Below are positions 22,270 to 33,123 of a stretch of DNA of 64,000 bases, one piece after another. The DNA comes from Diphasiastrum complanatum. Taxonomy: Eukaryota; Streptophyta; Lycopodiopsida; Lycopodiales; Lycopodiaceae. Position 1 is the stretch's first letter, and each line of letters begins with the position of its first letter. The DNA is taken from contig CM055106.1 of assembly GCA_029204225.1 (NCBI GenBank), positions 34,940,361 through 35,004,360 of the forward strand, read 5' to 3'. Made by a program: the position numbers and the translations under genes. Under the pieces are notes generated by a model. The model searched no databases. It worked only from the letters and a program-made list of their open reading frames with translations, and had not been told where the DNA came from.

Positions 22270-22312
22270 GCTTTACCAGCCTGGGTAGAGTGCTTGGTAT
22301 GAGGGGGGTGCC
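22270..22312 (+). repeat. tRNA-like (Pol III box) module, copy near SINE/TRIM
   Basis: Contains CCTGGGTAGAGTGCTTGGTA, then TGAGGGGGGTGCCGAATCCC. The end fits a worn box B (GGTTCGAATCC), and GGTAGAG resembles the end of box A. It aligns with the cloverleaf-capable sequence at 31,641-31,712 (shared GGTAGAG, GGTATGAGGG and GAATCC). In both places it follows a TCTAGAGAGA-type leader. Confidence 0.4.
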
Positions 22313-22601
22313 GAATCCCACCAATACTATAGGGGAGTGCGGGTTGCGACTCAGGGCGAGCTCCAACGAAGTCTCAGCCTCCCTTGCTGGAATGTTGTCC
22401 TAGCACTCGCCTTGGCATGCCAGCTCCCCGGAGACTAGGGTCGGTCACACACTTGAAATGTGACCAGATTTATCAATAAAGTGGGATTTTTCTCAAACTG
22501 ATTCTGATTACCTTCTGGGTTTCATTGTTCAGTAAAAGCGCCAATTGTAAGGCCACTTCAAAATTTTTAAGTTGGCACATAGCTGAGGGTCGTATCCCAG
22601 G

Positions 22602-22672
22602 ATGCCAGCGGTATGCCGTCGAGACCATTCGGTCCGTGGCGCCAGCGGTATGCTATCGGGACCATTTGGTCC
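22602..22672. repeat. 39-bp tandem duplication
   Basis: GCCAGCGGTATGCCGTCGAG plus ACCATTCGGTCC at 22,602 is repeated with four or so changes at 22,641. Confidence 0.8.
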
Positions 22673-23263
22673 AGTAACTGGTTGTCTCCATATCTGTCGC
22701 GGCTTGTGGTTCTGAGTGTTCCTTGCATGAACGTGAATGGGTTAAGCTCTTGGGAAACGAGCTCTAACCTGTCGGCTGAGTTGGATGGCTTGCTTGGGTG
22801 GAAGTTACCTGTTTATGGCTGTCCAGTCTGGCGTGGCGTCAGGTTGGCTTCCAACGCTCGTGACGAAGCTTTTAGTTGGTTAAGTCTGATGTAAGTCAGA
22901 CCGCTTGCTTGGAATGGATGTTACTCGTTTGTAACGAAGCTTCGAGTTGGTTAAGTTTGATGTATGTCGGGCGGCTTGCTTGGAGGGAAGTCACCCACAT
23001 CGGGACCCCCGATCTGGCATGGCGCCAGGTTGGATCTCAATGTTGGTTTTCGGAACTTCAAGCTGGTTAAGTCTGATCGTTGTTGGCGAGTTGGCTGCTT
23101 GTATGTCAAGTGGGTTTGGATGGCAAGAGTTGAAGGCTGGGAAGCTAAGTCGTGGTTCCCGGCTCCCTTTGGGATGCCTGCGCTACATGTGGTATCAAAG
23201 CTGACTGGCCGGTCAGCTATGAGGATCTCACGGAAATGGCCACTGTTTGGGGTTCATCAAGAC

Positions 23264-24050
23264 AACTGTTGTGCAAGGTGCTGCCCACAGTGTAAGCACG
23301 GGTGCATCCACAGTCGGGGTGGTCGGTAGAACGGGGGCTTGATGAGTCAAGGTACTGCCCTTGAGGTGTAAGCATGGTCAGTTTCTGCGGTTCGGGCCTG
23401 GCGCCATCTGCACGTAGGACAGATGAGACAATGTGCTGCCATTAGGTTAGTGTAAGCACGGTCTGTGCCTTGTGGGGTGCGGGGTGACATATTCGCGATA
23501 GCCACCGTTCGTTTAGCTACAAGGGCTATCGACCAAATTTGGTGGGGGCGTTACTGAGGCAATGTGCTGCCTAACGGTGAAAGGACGGGTGCGTCCACGA
23601 TTTGGGTGGTATGCTGCCGATCGTTTAGCTATAAGGGCTATCGACTAGATTTGGTGGGGGCGTTACTGAGGCAATGTGCTGCCTAACGGTGAAAGCATGG
23701 GTGCGTCCACGGGGGTGGTATATTCAAGGATAGCTGCCGTTTGTTTGGCTATAAGGGCTATCGACCAAATTTGGTGGGGCATTACTGAGGCAATGTGCTG
23801 TCTAACGGTGAAAGCACAGGTGCGTCCACGATTGGGGGGTATGCTGCCGATCGTTTAGCTATAAGGGCTATCGACTAGATTTGGTGGGGGCGTTACTGAG
23901 GCAATGTGCTGTCTAACGGTGAAAGCACGGGTGCGTCCACGGGGGTGGTATATTCAAGGATAGCTGCCGATCGTTTAGCTATAAGGGCTATCGACCCAAA
24001 AGTGGTGGGGCGTGACTGAGGCAATGTGCTGCTTAATGGTGAAAGCACGG
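23264..24050 (+). repeat. Minisatellite with alternating ~111- and ~120-bp units
   Basis: The GGGCTATCGAC core recurs at 23,523, 23,635, 23,755, 23,865 and 23,985, giving spacings of 112, 120, 110 and 120 bp. The shorter units carry CGATTTGGGTGGTATGCTGC and the longer units GGGGGTGGTATATTCAAGGA. They alternate, so the real repeat is a ~231-bp dimer. More diverged units extend leftward to about 23,264 (GCAAGGTGCTGCCCACAGTG, then CAAGGTACTGCCCTTGAGGT). Each unit includes GGCAATGTGCTG and GTGAAAGCACGGGTGCGTCC. Confidence 0.85.
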
Positions 24051-25229
24051 ATAGTTGGAGGGGTGTCCTATGCTTGATTCTTCATTAGAAACAAATGAGA
24101 ATGATATGTACATATATAGGAGAGCCAAAATTCATGGTACTCCTTGCATTCAATGCATATCTTACACCTATTCAAGTGCAAACTACTATTATCTTGACAC
24201 CTAACTGCTTGCATGCACAGATTGTACCTAACTTCTATCTACTTTCTCCAAATGGCAATTTCTCAACTAGCCAAGTACAAAACTACATGCATGTGTCCAT
24301 GAGAGTGTTTGCATGTGTCCATTAGAGTGTCCATTATTGTGGCTCGAGTTTCTACAAGGTCATAATTGACCAATTCCATGTGAATTTCTATATGCATGTC
24401 AAACTAGACATTGTCAACATCATTGCATGTCATACTAGACCAACTAAACTTTATGCATATCATTGAAATTTGATCTACCTAATCCAAACTCATCCTATTC
24501 TATAAGGATATGTGCTCAATTCACATACCTTGGATATGTACAAAGTATTTAACATGGGTAGGACCACATCAACAAACATAAGATAGAGATGTTTTACAAT
24601 TTTTAACATATTTCTCCATTACACATCGTCAAACCACTCCATATAATCCTAAAGCGAATGGGGCTACGGAACGAGCAGTTAGAATTTTGTGCAAAATTCT
24701 AAATAAAGTAACAAAAACACATTCTTTTGATTGGGATCAGAAGTTACCATCTATCTTATGGGCATATAGAACTGCCGAAAAGATCACCACTAGGCAAACT
24801 CCATACTATCTTGTGTATGGAATGCATCCCATATTACAATAGAATTCGAAGTTCCGACATTTTGCATTAGTAATGAAGAGCAAATGGATGAACACGATAG
24901 TCTCCGTGAGCGGATGATAGCTTTGACGCAACTGGAGGAGGATCATCATCTTTCATTAATCGAGACTGAACGAGTTTAGAATAAAGGAAAAGAAATTTTT
25001 GATCAATCTATTAAAAAAATAAAAATTAAACGAGGGGACTACGTGCTTTTATATGATAACAGACACCTATTGTTTTTTGGGAAATTACATACCAGATGGA
25101 TGGGACCTTACAAAGTCATAGAAGTTTTTAACAATGGATCACTTCAAGTAGCCGATCTTGAAGGACATTTACTTGATACTCGAGTAAATGGCTCAAGAGT
25201 GAAGCGCTACTACGACTAATTTTCGATGA

Positions 25230-26170
25230 ATATGGTAAGTTCAATTTTTTGCAAAACATGTGTAATTTGCGAAATATGCAATACTTAAGCCTTCGCATTT
25301 TTTGCCCATATGTTGTAACAAAAAAAAAATGATACTGTTTACATTTCATCCAACTTGTTATTTCCAGTTTTGAAACTACAAAAAAAAACCAACTTTTTCG
25401 ATCAATCCTTCACCTTCGGAAAATGCTATGTTAAGTAAATCCACCATTTTTGGGAAAATGAAAATTGCGACATTTCAACCTACGCATTTTTCGGGATTTA
25501 CTATCGTTCCATCCTTGACCTTTGGGAAATTTGCAAAAAATAATGATATTTTGCTAGTATGTTGCATATTATTTTTTTACGTTCCTTTGTTTCCACCACG
25601 TTTCTATGATAACAACACATTGGAAATATGCAAAAACCCGACACCTTCGCTTCATCAATAAGTCACTATATTCCTTGCGAAAAATGTGACACCATTCTAG
25701 AATTTCCTATGTTAGTAAATTCACCATTTTGGAAAAGCGAAAACTGTGACACCTTAATCTTCGCATTTTTCGCTCATTTGTTTTAATGAAAAAAGTGACA
25801 GTCTTTGCTACCAACATCATATACATTGTTTCATAGATTGTGTATATCATTCATTTTTGCAATTCAATACTCATAAATACCGAGCTGAACTTTTGCAAAC
25901 TGAGCAAAGCATTTGTGTATTTTGTTTATTTTTTATTTATTTATTTATTTTTATTTTTTAGGACTAGATACTTTATTGTTGAGTCTGTACCTTCAAAAGG
26001 AAGGACACACTTTCATTAAATACTTGTCTAATCCGCCGATATATCATCAATATACCAAAAACCTCAAACACTTCTGTTTTTTTGCTACCTCTTTTCCATC
26101 ATTCTTGCTTTCTGATTTCGTGAACTTTTACGATTAAGCTCTCTTTTGCCATCGCTAGTTTACCATTACT
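25230..26170. other. Region between gypsy pol and the extra ORF, with diverged repeats
   Basis: AT-rich and free of recognised genes. Segments near 25,400-25,530 and 25,680-25,790 share AATCCACCATTTT, GAAAATTGCGACA and CCTTCGCATTTTTCG motifs, spaced about 275 bp. A related piece is near 25,277. They may be decayed tandem units in the untranslated 3' part of the gypsy element. Confidence 0.4.
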
Positions 26171-26176
26171 ATCGTC

Positions 26177-28330
26177 ATGGCGATTGTGTTCAAAACGCAT
26201 CCAAAACCAGTCTTACCGGTTTTGCAGCCATTAGCCATACGAGCATGGATTGAAGGACTCCTTCAATTCAATCCATCAGTAATTCTTACAAATGTGTGCC
26301 ACAAGCTAATTCGAAATCTGAGTGAGACAGAGGAGGGACATATTTCCACCATTGTCCGAAATCAAGAGATTGTTATCACAAAGGAATTTTATTGTCAAAC
26401 TTTAGGTTTCCCTACGAATGGCAGTATGTCTGTCACTAAGCCCGACTTCATCATTGGGAGTGGAGCTTTTCAGAAGGAAGCTTATTTGGAGAAAAGGGGA
26501 TATAACCTTTCATATATCAGAGACCCCAATCTTAAGGCTTCGTGCGGTTCACTCTTGCTTCCATATTTTTATCGGAGCAAGAGTACACCATTTCTAATAT
26601 GAATATGGGATACCTATTGAGAGACTTAAATGGAGAACCCATCGCCTTCGGACATATTGCTTTTAAGCAATTTTGTAAATTAGTAAAGGGTAATCAATTT
26701 TCTAGGCTAGGATTGCAATTTGGTATTCTGTGTATGCATGCCGGTGTTCTGACTATCCAGGAAGATATCAGAATTGCACCGGTGCTGCCATAGTTAGCCC
26801 TTTCAATTGAGGGTGACTCACAACTGAGAACATCAAAGGCAACCACCACCGAGATTGCATCATCATCGTCAAGCCAACAACAAGAAAGCTCGGTGAGGAT
26901 GTCCTCTCCATCATCCCAGTATAAGTCGCTTTCCAGTGCAGAAAGGAGTTGAGAAGCTGAGGAAGAGGAAGAAACAGAGATTATAGCTGAGCAAGGGCAA
27001 ATCCAAGAAGATATCCAGCAAGAGCCAGCAAAGGAAGATGAAGAAGTCCTTGATATTCAACAGGGAAGTGATGATGATATCGAGGCACCAGTCCTCGATG
27101 AAGAATTGTATTTGAAGACCTTTGGTACGTTGCTATCAGAAACCCAGGCAACCATTCAACACTTCGTTGGTCTGGAAAAGGTCTCAAGGAAGCTTGGAAG
27201 TAAGTATGATTCTATACGAATAGGCCTGATTCAAAAAGATGAGGAGCTGGTGGTGACTAAGGCTGAGCTGACGCACAAAAGCGAGGAACTTGGAGCAGCT
27301 CAAGTGGAGCTGTTAGAGAAGAATACAACCCTGGAAGAAGCCCAAGGCATGTTTGACGCTACCCTGGAAGCACTTGAGGTAATGCAGGAGCAATCCAACA
27401 ATTTTGAAAACAAAAATGCATTACTCAAGCAGTAGATTCAGACCTTGCAAGCTTTCCTACAGAAAGAAAAATATGCTCAAACTGCTCTGAAAACTACAAA
27501 CAAGGAGCTGAACGACAAACTCAACAAAGCAATTGCGGATAAGGAGAGTGCCGAAGCAAGCCATAAATAGTTGCAGGATTCTGTTTCTCAATTGTAGAGT
27601 TCTGTAGACATGTTAAGTCAAGGCAATAAAATTTATAAGAGACAGGCTGAGGAGGCAGTTTTATGGCGAATAAGCGCCGAAGTAACACTCGGAGCCTACG
27701 TATCTCATGGTAGATACAGGGTTGATCCCATAGCTTGGAAAGATATTCAAGAAAGAATTATCTAGACCTTCCAGCTATAGTACCTTCAACCGCAAATGGC
27801 TGCTTACGAAAAACTGAAGGAAGAACTGGAAGAGATAAAATTCAATTCAAGCCAAGTCCAGAGTTCTAACAAAGACCTAGTCTAGCAACAAGATAAAGCA
27901 ATTCAAACTGATGCGCCAATTGCATCTACAACAGAAAAAGCCAACCAAACAGATCAAGTCTTCAGGCAGCTATTGAAAGATCAATCTTTTCAGACTGAAG
28001 CCGAGGAGACAAATCTAGTAGTTGCCAAAGTTGTAACAGCTGTGCCACAACGTGCAACACTACCACTTGTAGTCAGGCCACCGCAAAGCGATATTACACC
28101 AGAGGAGATTGAAAAGTGAAAGAACAAGGTAGTGTATTCACTACTAAGGACAGAATTTCAGACATTCCAACATGAACTAACCTCTTTTCTTCCATCTTTT
28201 TATAGTCCAGAACTTCAATGGAAAATGGATTACCTTCTTTTACCAAAACTTTTTGGTTATACTAAAGAATAATGGGAAAGTCCTTGGACTTTCTCTAATA
28301 TAAACACTTTTTGTACCAAGCTAACAGTGC
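26177..28330 (+). mobile_element. Extra coding region downstream of gypsy pol (coiled-coil protein), fossil
   Basis: The region opens with MAIVFKTHPKPVLPVLQPLA in a globular, mostly helical N-terminal part. It then shows GEPIAFGHIAFKQF and a LGLQFGILCMHAGV segment, a layout that recalls the putative-plant-transposon-protein domains carried by some plant LTR elements. A Glu/Gln/Lys-rich coiled coil follows from about 27,090 (KAELTHKSEELGAAQVELLE), running for about 250 residues in several pieces, with a final helical part near 28,100-28,250. It is not env-like: no signal peptide or membrane anchor was seen. It is broken at several places. Confidence 0.5.
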
Positions 28331-28439
28331 ACCAAAAAGGTATCCTTGCTCTTGCCATTGTTCAGAATAAGTTCAATGTGCAAACTAATTATATCCATGT
28401 TGTTACAGGATCTTTGTATATATATATATATCCTAGAGT

Positions 28440-30010
28440 ATCTAAAAACATTTGAAAACAAAGAGAGCATAACCATCTTGGATGGCTAGTTGTGCTAGAT
28501 TTTTTGGTGGTGTGGAATACTCATCCCGTTTGCACGAGCATGCGGTGTCGGTTGGATATTGTTGAGAACTAACAGATTGAAGTATTGTATCGTGATGATA
28601 TGAGTGATCGTAGGAGTTTTCTAGAAGATGTCTTTGTGCAGATTCTTGAGGGTGTCTATGTTTTTGTGCTCCTAGATCAGGTTGTGCCCTCGGAGGTGGT
28701 CCTAAGAGCACCAGCTATAGTTGAGGTTCATGTCTAGACGGTCTGGGCAACTCTTGTACATGGACTTGGTTGTTTCATGATGGATAGTGTTAATTTTGAT
28801 TTTGTGAAACAAACTGGTGTCTAGGAGGCTGATAATGTCTCCCTGACTGGTTGTGAGGCTGGTTCCTCAGATTATAATAGCAATAGAAGGATGTATGACT
28901 CATAAAGTCGCAGATGTCACATTTGATCAATGAAGTATCTGGGACTGGTTGGTATGAAGGACACTCATCGCCAGTGTCTGCAACCCGACAGTGAGGGCAC
29001 CATGTGTGCTCTCGTCTATGGTGGATTTGGCCAGTGGGTAACTGACCTGGCATCGAACTTTGGATAGACTTAAGAGTATTTTGAAACTCTTTCGTGAGTT
29101 TCTCCATCTGTTATTGGTGTTGCTGGTTAAGCAACTCCATCTGTGTTTTTCACAACTGTTCTCGTGTTTCCTCGTTTGGTCGAGCTTCTTGGACAGCACG
29201 ATGTGCTCTCCGTTCACATGGCTCATCGACATCTGATCCCTCGTCTTCTTCCCGAATGACATCAGACATGGCTTGTTTCAATGATGTGTATTCATCATTG
29301 GAACAAAGTTCACGTCGTATCCATCGTGGAAGTCCAATGAGGAACCAGATTATGAGCATAGAGTCAGTTGGTTGCTCTTGAACCTGACTTTTTAGTCTTT
29401 TAAATCATTCAATGAAGTCACGTACTTTCTCATCTTTTGTCCTTTTGATGTTACTTTGCTTGACAAAAGGACTTTTGATCAAGCGAAATGGCTTGAAGCG
29501 TTTGATAAATGCTTCCTTCAAGAGTGACCAGTCTCGTTTATCTTCACAATCAAGGTTAAAAAACATTCTCATGCTCGATCGATCATGGTCATCGAGAAGA
29601 GTTGTACCATGGCATCTGGTGATGTCTCGCCATGGACATCGCATGCGTTCTCAAAGACTTGAAGAAATCTTTGAGGATTAGTGTTACCGTCATACTTAGG
29701 TAATTCTAACTTGGGAGTTCATTTTTCAGTACGCGGAACATTATTTGCAAAGTTCCATTTAAGTGAGCTCATGCGTGTGAACATTCTGCAACATGAAAAT
29801 GTGGTCGATTGCATGGAGCTTCAAAACGCATTGGTTCCCATCTGTCAAATGGGTTGGTGGATGGCTCTTGGACTTGGGATTTCATCCTATAATATCTATT
29901 GAAGCGAGCTTGTTCGGTAGATGGAGAGACCATCTCTGGTGGATAGTCCTCTGTGGAATTTGGATCGTAAGGATGATCCATAACAACCCTAGAGTACCTT
30001 AGGATTGGGT
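28440..30010 (-). mobile_element. Ty3/gypsy gag fossil (minus strand)
   Basis: On the minus strand from about 30,010 to 28,790 the sequence has a retrotransposon gag domain (FNLDCEDKRDWSLLKEAFIK near 29,550), a charged linker and a zinc region. The last part reads CDICDFMSHTSFYC, an exact CX2CX4HX4C knuckle (near 28,890), and is preceded by CPHC. No pol was found downstream (toward 28,440). It is broken, with a handful of decayed sites. Its orientation is opposite to the gypsy pol at 20.3-25.2 kb. Confidence 0.75.
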
Positions 30011-30021
30011 AAATAGGCTTC

Positions 30022-30159
30022 AACATGTCTCTTCATTGGAGTGTGTGGCTGATATCTTCACGAAACCAGTGGGAAAGGACCTGTATTATAAGCATATATC
30101 TAATCTTGGAATGTGTTCAAGATCTATGTTAAAACTAGCATCTAATGTTGAAGAGGGAG
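30022..30159 (+). mobile_element. Copia RNase H tail and polypurine tract (fossil)
   Basis: The frame carries the copia C-terminal signature VADIFTKPVGKDLYYKHISN, then the end of pol near SMLKLASNVEEGV, overlapping the purine run GAAGAGGGAG (30,150-30,159), the expected polypurine tract. An LTR starting TGTGAAAC follows. The 5' part of this element is missing and is replaced by the gypsy gag fossil. Confidence 0.75.
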
Positions 30160-31092
30160 TGTGAAACTTATAGTTTGAGGCCTAAATTGGCAATTTTTGT
30201 ACATAGTTTTGGATCTAACCTTTCACACGTGTGAAAGAGGCCTAGATACTTTTATTTTAGTATATATTTCATATTGAAGAAGTCCCAAACTTCAGGACCT
30301 TCGAAATGACACCAAAATCATGTTATTTGGACATATAGGCCAAAATTGGCTATTTTAGGCTATTGGTGTCCTAAAATTGGGTCCTAAGTTCTAGAGAGAG
30401 GAGAGAGAGTCATCTCTCTCACTTGTATTAGGTTGAAATTCGTGGAGAACAGGTTGGAGAAACTTTCTGTATTGTTGAGAGAGATCAATAGATTATTGTC
30501 ACAGTTTCTTCCTCCATTGAGAGCATTGCTTTGTGTATTGTCTTCAAGCTTTTGTGTATGATCTTAAGAGGTTTCCAAAAGTGGTAGGCTGCTGTTGTAG
30601 AGCTGGTATGCTGTTGTTTTTCGCTGCCATCTTTTCAATATCTTTCATAAGTTTTTTTTGTCTCTTGAATGCTTAGTGGGAATGTCATTCAATCTTTCCA
30701 CGTTCCCAAAACTGAGTTTTCTCACATGTAGGCATCAACTTAGAACTGATTCGAATCATAAACGTCAAATTTGTGGTGTCTCATATGATAATGGGTCAAG
30801 GCTATCTTGTAGCTTAAGGATCAAACTACATCTATCTTGAGTAATAGACATCAAATTTGAGTTGTACCTATCACCCCTCCCATGAAATATTCACTCAACT
30901 CCCTACTCATGCAACATTTCACTCTCTTCATACCAAAGCATAAAAGAGAGAAGTGCACCCTCCCTCAAACTTTCTTGAGTGTATCCAAAATAGGAGAAGG
31001 AGCTTGGACTTTGGAGCTTCCATCACCACTCTTAGTCCACTATCATTTTTGCTAATAGTGGAACTTCATCACAATGGAAGTGCCTCTATGTT

Positions 31093-31132
<40 letters not shown>

Positions 31133-31478
31133 CAAACATCTCTATCCATTACTCAGTCTACTCTTCCCCCCCTTCCACCTAGCCTAGTCAATTCTCCAAT
31201 TAGCCTACCCTCTCCTCCCTCCATTAACCAGCCTACCCTAACTAACTCCCAATATACAATTGCATGTTTATTACCAAGAGTCTTGAAATTTTGAATTTTG
31301 AATTTTGATTCATTCTTGAAGGAAATATTAAGTTTTCTTTATCTTTGAAGTCAAGTTCATGTATATCAAAGGTAGCATTAGGATGCTTTGCCATTTCTAG
31401 ATTTTGTAGCTTGTTGTGCAAAGATCTTAGCCAAAACATTTGGGGTCATAGATCCATTCAAGATCCACTTTTTTCACA
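30160..31478 (+). mobile_element. Copia LTR sequence(s), boundaries uncertain
   Basis: Starts with TGTGAAACTTATAG after a polypurine tract and ends CTTTTTTCACA directly before the primer site at 31,479. At 1.3 kb it is long for one copia LTR. The left end looks like a 3' LTR and the right end like a 5' LTR, so two LTRs or an LTR plus other DNA may be joined here. It contains CACACGTG at 30,227 and a (CT)n tract. Confidence 0.5.
31099..31129. repeat. (TC)n microsatellite, ~31 bp
   Basis: A perfect dinucleotide run inside the LTR-like segment. Confidence 0.9.
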
Positions 31479-31597
31479 TGGTATCAGAGCCAAGTTAGAC
31501 CTAACAGTTCATGGTGTCAAAGCCATGGTTAGGTGGCCCAAGTTGTGGGGCAGGTGACCGCTAGGACCCAACCAAGTGTGGCTTGAGGGGGGGGGGG
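31479..31597 (+). mobile_element. TRIM-like internal segment: primer site, short spacer, G-rich tract
   Basis: The sequence starts TGGTATCAGAGCCAAG, the tRNA-iMet-type primer site. About 35 bp later lies a second, worn copy, TGGTGTCAAAGCCATGG. About 60 bp further on, CTTGAGGGGGGGGGGGG looks like a polypurine tract, followed at once by an LTR-like start TGTTGGAATATC at 31,598. A primer site and a polypurine tract only about 100 bp apart, with no coding sequence, is the layout of terminal-repeat retrotransposons in miniature (TRIM). Confidence 0.6.
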
Positions 31598-31640
31598 GTG
31601 TTGGAATATCAATCCACACTCTAGAGAGAACTATCAAATA

Positions 31641-31712
31641 GGGCGGAGAGCTCAGTGGTAGAGCATCTCATCCGGTATGAGGGAGGTCCTGGGTTAGAAT
31701 CCTAGTATGTCC
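31641..31712 (+). repeat. tRNA-like sequence with box A and box B
   Basis: The stretch can be drawn as a 72-nt cloverleaf. The acceptor GGGCGGA faces TATGTCC (one mismatch plus G-T pairs). The D arm is GCTC-AGTGGTA-GAGC, the anticodon arm TCTCA-TCCGGTA-TGAGG, and the T arm CTGGG-TTAGAAT-CCTAG. The would-be anticodon is CGG, but the base before it is C rather than T, and the T loop lacks the usual TTCGA. No 3' CCA-type tail feature is expected in plants. I read it as a tRNA-derived Pol III promoter in a SINE or TRIM LTR, not a working tRNA gene. Confidence 0.55.
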
Positions 31713-31743
31713 ATCCATATTATGATTTATGGATTTCTAACAT

Positions 31744-31870
31744 CCATAATAAGTTTTCGACCTCCGATTGACGGGCCGTCTATCACTGCCCGAAGAACTA
31801 TGTGATGGCTTGTAGAAGGGCACACGTTGTCGCCAGACCGGCATCAGAACAACCAAATGGAACGGGTCAA
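31744..31870 (+). repeat. ~127-bp direct repeat, copy 1
   Basis: Begins CCATAATAAGTTTTCGACCTCC and is repeated at 32,094-32,215, 350 bp downstream. It follows the tRNA-like module, and only the first copy is preceded by it. It may represent a repeated end of the same small element. Confidence 0.75.
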
Positions 31871-32093
31871 AGCGGGGCAAAAAGTCAAGTGCGGTTTTGC
31901 CCTGGAAGAGCCCTTATTTGGGCCTGCTGGACTCCTGGCCCCGGACTGAAGTAGCAGACACACTCAATGGGCATCCACGAGTCATGCCAAGGTGCCACAC
32001 GTCCCACCCCCTCATGTTATCATAAGGATGGGCCCGAAAACCCTATTTGTGGGCCTTGTCAAGCCCTAAATTTTTCCATGAGAACCACCCTGT

Positions 32094-32215
32094 CCATAAT
32101 AAGTTTCCGACCTCGGATTGACGGGCGTCTGTCACTGCCCAAAGACCTATGTGAGGGCTTGCAGAAGGGCATGCGTCGTCGCTACTTTAGACATCTGAAC
32201 TACCGAATGGAATGG
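32094..32215 (+). repeat. ~122-bp direct repeat, copy 2
   Basis: Partner of 31,744-31,870, at about 85% identity by eye, ending near GAACTACCGAATGGAATGGG. Confidence 0.75.
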
Positions 32216-33123
32216 GTGATATCTATTTTCATCCCCATTTTATCCGACTTTGCCGTTTACAAGGAGAAACAAAATTTGTTTTTGCACATCCTTTCATATG
32301 TTCATGCATGACAGTGGTACAAAAAGCATCACATTTACTTTTGGTACTTAATACATAACAATCCACACTACTAGTTGTTGTTGCACTTTCATTTCAATAC
32401 TTGCAACATATGGTTCAGAATTCTGTGTCTATATGATGCATTGTGTGGTGGTGGGTGCTGTTTGTCTCTGTACAAGAGTTAGTGCATATGACAAAACCTC
32501 ACATCAAGGAATAATTTTCTTTTCTTTTTTTTCAAAATTTAAAACAGAGAAACAGTCACCAAACAAGAAAGTTAATAGAATAAAGAAACGTATAAAAGTA
32601 AAACATAAACTTCCTACTGCCCCTTACCCCCTAGGTGACATCAACGGTAAGGGGAGGTCTTTTTATCTCAACATCTACCTAGTATCAATCTTGTTATCTG
32701 GATATTTATCACGAGTTTCAATTCTATGTCGTAAGTCCATGTCTATTGCTCTGTTCCTTTTTGACGTGTTTGGCCAATCATGTGTAGGATTTGTAATAAA
32801 AAGTTCTGGGACATAACCCGTCATTATATTCTCTTCATGCTCATGTTCTTTGTCACTGATATAGTTGGGTAATCCATGATCCCAAAGGAATTTGTCAGAA
32901 TCTACTACCTTGTAATCATCTAATTTCTTATACCTGACGTATTTGATAAAGAATCATTTGATATCCAAAACTTGTTCGAACCTCAAGAAACCAAGTTCTT
33001 TTCGTTTTTCTGTTGTAATGAGTTTAGGGAATTCGATACAGGGTTTTATCTACAGGGGCTGTCCATACTAATTCCTGTACTTGTTTGTAGTTGGAATTGT
33101 TTTCACTGTTCTTGTCAACTTGG
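32216..33123. other. Unassigned stretch left of the gag-only LTR element
   Basis: No domain was recognised on either strand. The last 300 bp have some protein-like minus-strand composition, but no long open frame. Confidence 0.4.

Larger units (their letters stand above)
21966..24570. repeat. 2.6-kb repeat-rich block inserted in gypsy integrase
   Basis: From left to right it holds a GGCGCC-rich stretch (21,980-22,095), a leader with TCTAGAGAGAGAAAA repeats (22,212-22,265), a tRNA-like module (22,270-22,312), a 39-bp duplication (22,602-22,672), diverged ~70-bp repeats (22,770-23,110), the alternating minisatellite (23,264-24,050) and an AT-rich tail. The block is GC-rich compared with the window. 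No coding domain was recognised. It could be one composite non-autonomous element or several nested inserts. Confidence 0.6.
20300..25219 (+). mobile_element. Ty3/gypsy pol fossil, twice interrupted
   Basis: Reverse transcriptase begins near 20,310 (SEWVSPIVIVPKK at about 20,475-20,515), with MPFGLCNAPTTFQ near 20,750 and the catalytic FMDDI near 20,845. RNase H resumes at about 21,569 and runs to 21,860 (YPIYYAGRQLAASEKNYSAT). Integrase starts at about 21,865, is cut at about 21,965 and resumes at about 24,575. The C-terminal end, with RWMGPYKVIEV, reaches 25,219. Gag, protease and both LTRs were not found. It is broken by two insertions and by several further decayed sites. It is an old copy, and the nested pieces are later. 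Confidence 0.85.

Noticed and set aside
23264-24050. CRISPR-like array
   Set aside because: The units are contiguous tandem repeats without unique spacers, in plant DNA.
26177-28330. Retroviral-type envelope gene downstream of pol
   Set aside because: The region is coiled-coil and helical, with no signal peptide, no membrane anchor and no Cys-rich surface domain visible.
31641-31712. A functional tRNA-Pro(CGG) gene
   Set aside because: The fold is good, but the base before the anticodon is C, the T loop lacks the usual TTCGA, and it sits next to a TRIM-like LTR. A tRNA-derived promoter is more likely.
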